Below are positions 61,486 through 64,000 of a stretch of DNA of 64,000 bases, in pieces. Numbering within the stretch: the first letter of the stretch is position 1; each line of letters begins with the position of its first letter. This stretch comes from Oxalobacteraceae bacterium (GTDB lineage: Bacteria > Pseudomonadota > Gammaproteobacteria > Burkholderiales > Burkholderiaceae_D): positions 1 to 64,000 of the forward strand of contig JABTBR010000022.1 of the NCBI GenBank assembly GCA_013284265.1, in the 5' to 3' direction. Made by a program: the position numbers and the translations under genes. The notes below the pieces were generated by a model. That model searched no databases. It had not been told where the DNA came from and saw nothing but the letters and a program-made list of their open reading frames with translations.

Positions 61486-62564
61486 CAAACTACCCTTCCT
61501 GAAGCGCGCTTTGCTTCGCGCATTGCATAAACCCACACCATGATCTTGGCGATCTGCGGGTACAGTTTCTCCGGCACATAGCCGTCATAATCGACTTCGC
61601 GAAACAGCGTGCGCGCCAGCGGCTTGTTCTGCACGATGGGCACACCGTGCTTGCCCGCCAGTTCACGCATCTGCCGCGCCAGGTCGCCGGCACCCTTGGC
61701 CACCACCTGTGGCGCGCCAGACTTGCCGTGGCTGTAGCTCAGCGCCACCGCGATCCGGGTCGGATTGGTGATCAGCACATCGGCGGTGGACACCTTGGCC
61801 ACCGACTTGCTGCGCTTGAGCACTTCCTTGCGCAGTTCACGGATGCGCGAACGGATGCGCGGGTCGCCTTCGCGATTCTTCGATTCATCTTTTACATCGC
61901 GCTTGCTCATGCGCATGCGCTTGGCGAATTCCCAGCGCGTAAAACCCAGGTCGATCAGGGCGATACACAGCAGGGTCAGCACCAGCTTGACCAGCAGCGA
62001 GGCCACCAGGGCCAACAGCATGCGCGCATAGCCTTTCGGTTCCATCGCCGACAGGCCGATCAGGCCGGGCACGCTGTCGCGTACCAGGAAATACACCACC
62101 GTCCCCAGAATGGCCAGCTTGATGATGCTCTTGGCCGACTCGAACAGGGTGCGCATCGAGAACACGCGCTTGAACCCGGTCATCGGGCTGAGCCGCGTCA
62201 AGTCCGGCGACAGCGGGTGGAAACTGAAGATCGGTCCCGTCTGGAACAGATTGCTCAGCACCGCCACCACAGCCAGCGTCAGGAACAGCGGCGCCAGGAT
62301 GTGCAGCATGCCGGTCAGCAGCTGGCCCATCCACGTGGCGACCGCGTCCACATTCCATTCCTGACGGCCGGCGCGGGCCAGGATCTTCTGCTGCATCAGC
62401 AGGGTCTGGCGCAAGGCGTCCCAGCCGCTGCCGTAGACGGTCAGCACCAGCGCGGCCATCATCGCCATCGCGGTGAAGTCGTTGCTGCGCGACACATTGC
62501 CTTTTTTTCGGGCTTCGTCGAGCTTGTGCGGTGTGGCCTGTTCCGAGAGGTCTTGATCTGCCAT
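61485..62564 (-). CDS. flhB: flagellar-type export switch protein FlhB (SctU family)
   Basis: This 359-residue protein opens MADQDLSEQATPHKLDEARKKGNVSRS, the standard FlhB start (EKTEPPTPKKLxxARKKGQV-like). Four membrane segments and a cytoplasmic domain follow. The self-cleavage motif that switches export from hook to filament substrates is NPTH in nearly all relatives; here residues 267-270 read NPTR. The downstream part is normal (VVAKGAGDLARQMRELAGKHGVPIVQNKPLARTLF). Cleavage occurs between Asn and Pro, and the His contributes to it, so switching may be altered. It directly follows fliR (stop and start adjacent) and overlaps flhA. Confidence 0.88.
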   Translation of the reverse strand: MADQDLSEQATPHKLDEARKKGNVSRSNDFTAMAMMAALVLTVYGSGWDALRQTLLMQQKILARAGRQEWNVDAVATWMGQLLTGMLHILAPLFLTLAVVAVLSNLFQTGPIFSFHPLSPDLTRLSPMTGFKRVFSMRTLFESAKSIIKLAILGTVVYFLVRDSVPGLIGLSAMEPKGYARMLLALVASLLVKLVLTLLCIALIDLGFTRWEFAKRMRMSKRDVKDESKNREGDPRIRSRIRELRKEVLKRSKSVAKVSTADVLITNPTRIAVALSYSHGKSGAPQVVAKGAGDLARQMRELAGKHGVPIVQNKPLARTLFREVDYDGYVPEKLYPQIAKIMVWVYAMREAKRASGRVV

Positions 62565-63338
62565 TTAGGTCAACACCTGTTCCCAGTAGAGAAAAATCGA
62601 GCCATACACGCGCGCCATCACCGGCCCCATGGTGCCGATGGTCAGCGCAAAAATGCCCAGGCCGGCGACGATCTTGACCGGCACGCCGACCACGAACACA
62701 TTCATCTGCGGCAGCACGCGCGAGACGATGGCCAGCCCGGTTTCGGTCAGCAGCAGGCACAGGATCACGGGAATGACCAGCGACACGCCAAGCGAGAACA
62801 TCAGGCCGAACTGGCGGATCACCGCCTCGATCTGCAACTCGTGAAAACCGGAGCCGGGCGCCATCTGGCGCAGCGAAAAAGCCAGGCCGCGCAGCAGCGC
62901 ATGGTGGGCGTCCATGCCGAAGAACACCGCCACCGCGACCAGGTTGAGCATGGTGGCGAACAGCGGCGCCCCCGCCCGTGTCACCGGGTCATACACATTG
63001 CCGATGCCGAAACCGCTCTGGATATCGAGAATCTTGCCGGCCACCGAAAACGCGCCGAAGGCGGCGAACACGCCAAAGCCCAGCGTTGCGCCGACCACCA
63101 CCTCGGCCATCGCGCGCAGCACCAGCGGCCCCATCTCCAGCGAAGCGGGCGGCAGCGCGCCCGCTCCCTTGCCCAGACCGGCCACCAGCAGCACACTCAG
63201 CGCCAGGGTCAGCAGCACACGCACCGTCACCACTCCGCTCAGGCTGGAGAAGATCGGCGTCATCAGCAACACCACGCCGATGCGGACGGAGGTGAAAAAC
63301 ACCGCCAACACCCAGGCCGGGTCGAGGTCGATCGTCAT
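62565..63338 (-). CDS. fliR: flagellar-type export protein FliR (SctT family)
   Basis: This 257-residue membrane protein has about six hydrophobic segments, typical of FliR. It includes SVRIGVVLLMTPIFSS near the start, DIQSGFGIGNVYDPVTRAGAPLFATMLNLVAVAVFFGMDAHHALLRGL, and VVGVPVKIVAGLGIFALTIGTM near the end. It forms the export gate with FliP and FliQ. It lies 13 nt after fliQ and directly before flhB. Confidence 0.9.
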   Translation of the reverse strand: MTIDLDPAWVLAVFFTSVRIGVVLLMTPIFSSLSGVVTVRVLLTLALSVLLVAGLGKGAGALPPASLEMGPLVLRAMAEVVVGATLGFGVFAAFGAFSVAGKILDIQSGFGIGNVYDPVTRAGAPLFATMLNLVAVAVFFGMDAHHALLRGLAFSLRQMAPGSGFHELQIEAVIRQFGLMFSLGVSLVIPVILCLLLTETGLAIVSRVLPQMNVFVVGVPVKIVAGLGIFALTIGTMGPVMARVYGSIFLYWEQVLT

Positions 63339-63351
63339 GCCCGCGCCGGTC

Positions 63352-63618
63352 TCAGAAGTAGTTCGGGATGTTGCTGATCAGCGTGGTCGAGAAACCGATC
63401 AGCCGTTTCAGCATCCACGGCCCGCACACCACCAGCACCACCACGGCGGCGATAATCTTGGGAATGAAGGTCAGCGAGCTTTCCTGCACCTGCGTAACGA
63501 CCTGGATCACACTGACCAGCAGGCCCACCACTAGCGTCACCGCCAGCAGCGGCGCCGAGATCAGCAGCGCGTTCCATAGCAGGTCGGCCAGCATTTGCAG
63601 GGCAAGATCGGGACGCAT
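63352..63618 (-). CDS. fliQ: flagellar-type export protein FliQ (SctS family)
   Basis: This 88-residue protein forms two hydrophobic helices joined by a short loop. It has the family pattern ALLISAPLLAVTLVVGLLVSVIQVVTQVQESSLTFIPKIIAAVVVLVVCGPWML. It packs around FliP and FliR in the gate. The usual order is fliP-fliQ-fliR, but here the gene upstream is a TPR protein and not fliP. Confidence 0.9.
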   Translation of the reverse strand: MRPDLALQMLADLLWNALLISAPLLAVTLVVGLLVSVIQVVTQVQESSLTFIPKIIAAVVVLVVCGPWMLKRLIGFSTTLISNIPNYF

Positions 63619-63620
63619 GC

Positions 63621-64000
63621 TTACTCCGCTTCGAATTTCTTGACGATCTCGGCCAGGTTCTGGCCGAAGGCGCCCTGGCGCGAGGCCAGCAGGCGCATCG
63701 CCAGCGCGCGGAACTTGACCGGATCTTCGGTCTGGCCGGCCAGCACCATCTGCGCATAGCGCGCCGACAGGCTTTGCGGATCCAGGCCCAGCGCGCGGGC
63801 GATGCTGGCCTCGGCCAGTTCGCGCGCGCCCTGCATGGCTTGCACCACGGCCAGGCCGCCATGGCTGTCGCCGAAGTTGCGGTCCAGCGCGAGCGCTTGG
63901 CGGAACACCTGCTCGGCGCCGGCCAGGTCGCCCTGGAAGATCTGGGTCCAGCCCAGCGTATGCCAGGTACCGATGTGGCCTGGCAGATACTGCACGGCTT
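63621..64000 (-). CDS. TPR protein, partial (C-terminal end)
   Basis: The frame runs off the window edge. The visible ~126 residues hold at least two tetratricopeptide-like repeats (GTWHTLGWTQIFQGDLAGAEQVFRQALALDRNFGDSHGGLAVVQ). A helical tail ends IVKKFEAE. A GTG at 63995 could be read as a start, but the repeat appears to continue upstream, so the true start is probably outside. Only 2 nt separate its stop from fliQ, which places it in the same operon. TPR proteins near type III export genes often act as chaperones or assembly factors; its role is unknown. Confidence 0.7.
   Translation of the reverse strand, partial: AVQYLPGHIGTWHTLGWTQIFQGDLAGAEQVFRQALALDRNFGDSHGGLAVVQAMQGARELAEASIARALGLDPQSLSARYAQMVLAGQTEDPVKFRALAMRLLASRQGAFGQNLAEIVKKFEAE

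Noticed and set aside
61647..63377. 576-residue plus-strand frame opposite flhB and fliR
   Set aside because: Antisense shadow; it is a His/Gln/Arg-rich frame with no recognisable domain.
1..64000. CRISPR arrays, rRNA genes, intact insertion sequences, integrases or a replication origin
   Set aside because: I saw no regularly spaced repeats with spacers, no rRNA-like sequence, no transposase or integrase frame with recognisable motifs and no origin-type cluster of DnaA boxes.

Overview
The window looks like chromosomal DNA of a high-GC betaproteobacterium, most likely a member of the Oxalobacteraceae (Massilia, Duganella or Janthinobacterium type). This is inferred from gene content: a Burkholderiales-style type VI secretion (T6SS) locus, a choice-of-anchor A / PEP-CTERM exoprotein, flagellar export genes and very large RHS-repeat proteins. 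No rRNA or ribosomal protein operon is present to fix the taxon.

Layout. (1) 1-2700, minus strand: a chromate transporter gene (chrA) split by an in-frame TGA, then a DMT/EamA exporter with a histidine-rich tail. (2) 2784-31376, minus strand: a T6SS locus. One operon runs tssA-tssB-tssC-hcp-tagJ-tssE-tssF-tssG-clpV and ends at a strong terminator. PAAR-like plus vgrG follow, and then tagH-tssK-tssL-tssM-tagF. The two parts are separated by about 6.5 kb of accessory genes (13999-20500): two unrecognised genes next to clpV, a tRNA-Asn-like relic, a toxin relic with an intact BrnA-like antitoxin, a PEP-CTERM protein, a diguanylate cyclase and a membrane protein. I found no tssJ lipoprotein gene and no PppA phosphatase. 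(3) 31529-34894: a minus-strand Ser/Thr kinase next to tssA, and a divergent kinase overlapping a GAF plus T2SSE-N protein. With the FHA protein TagH and with TagF they suggest phosphorylation control of the T6SS. (4) 34910-39277: a 5'-nucleotidase, a Fur-boxed TonB-dependent siderophore receptor, an ORF6N relic and a small unknown gene.

(5) 39499-58640: the most striking part. A single 6252-residue open frame combines RHS/YD repeats, about seven DUF4214 repeats inserted inside the RHS part, further RHS repeats, a LysM-like domain, a hydrophobic glycine-rich segment and a variable, AT-richer C-terminus with an HEGEH metallopeptidase motif. Its stop overlaps the start of a 127-residue zinc-ribbon protein that is the natural immunity candidate. 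A fragment resembling an unrelated toxin tip follows, then palindromic repeats and a TolC-family relic. I read this as a giant polymorphic toxin with an undescribed combination of domains and a probable toxin-immunity pair.

(6) 59437-64000, minus strand: flhA, flhB, fliR, fliQ and a partial TPR gene, forming a type III (flagellar-type) export gate operon. Its FlhB carries NPTR instead of the canonical NPTH self-cleavage motif. All functional statements rest on reading motifs and family resemblance by eye; no search was run.
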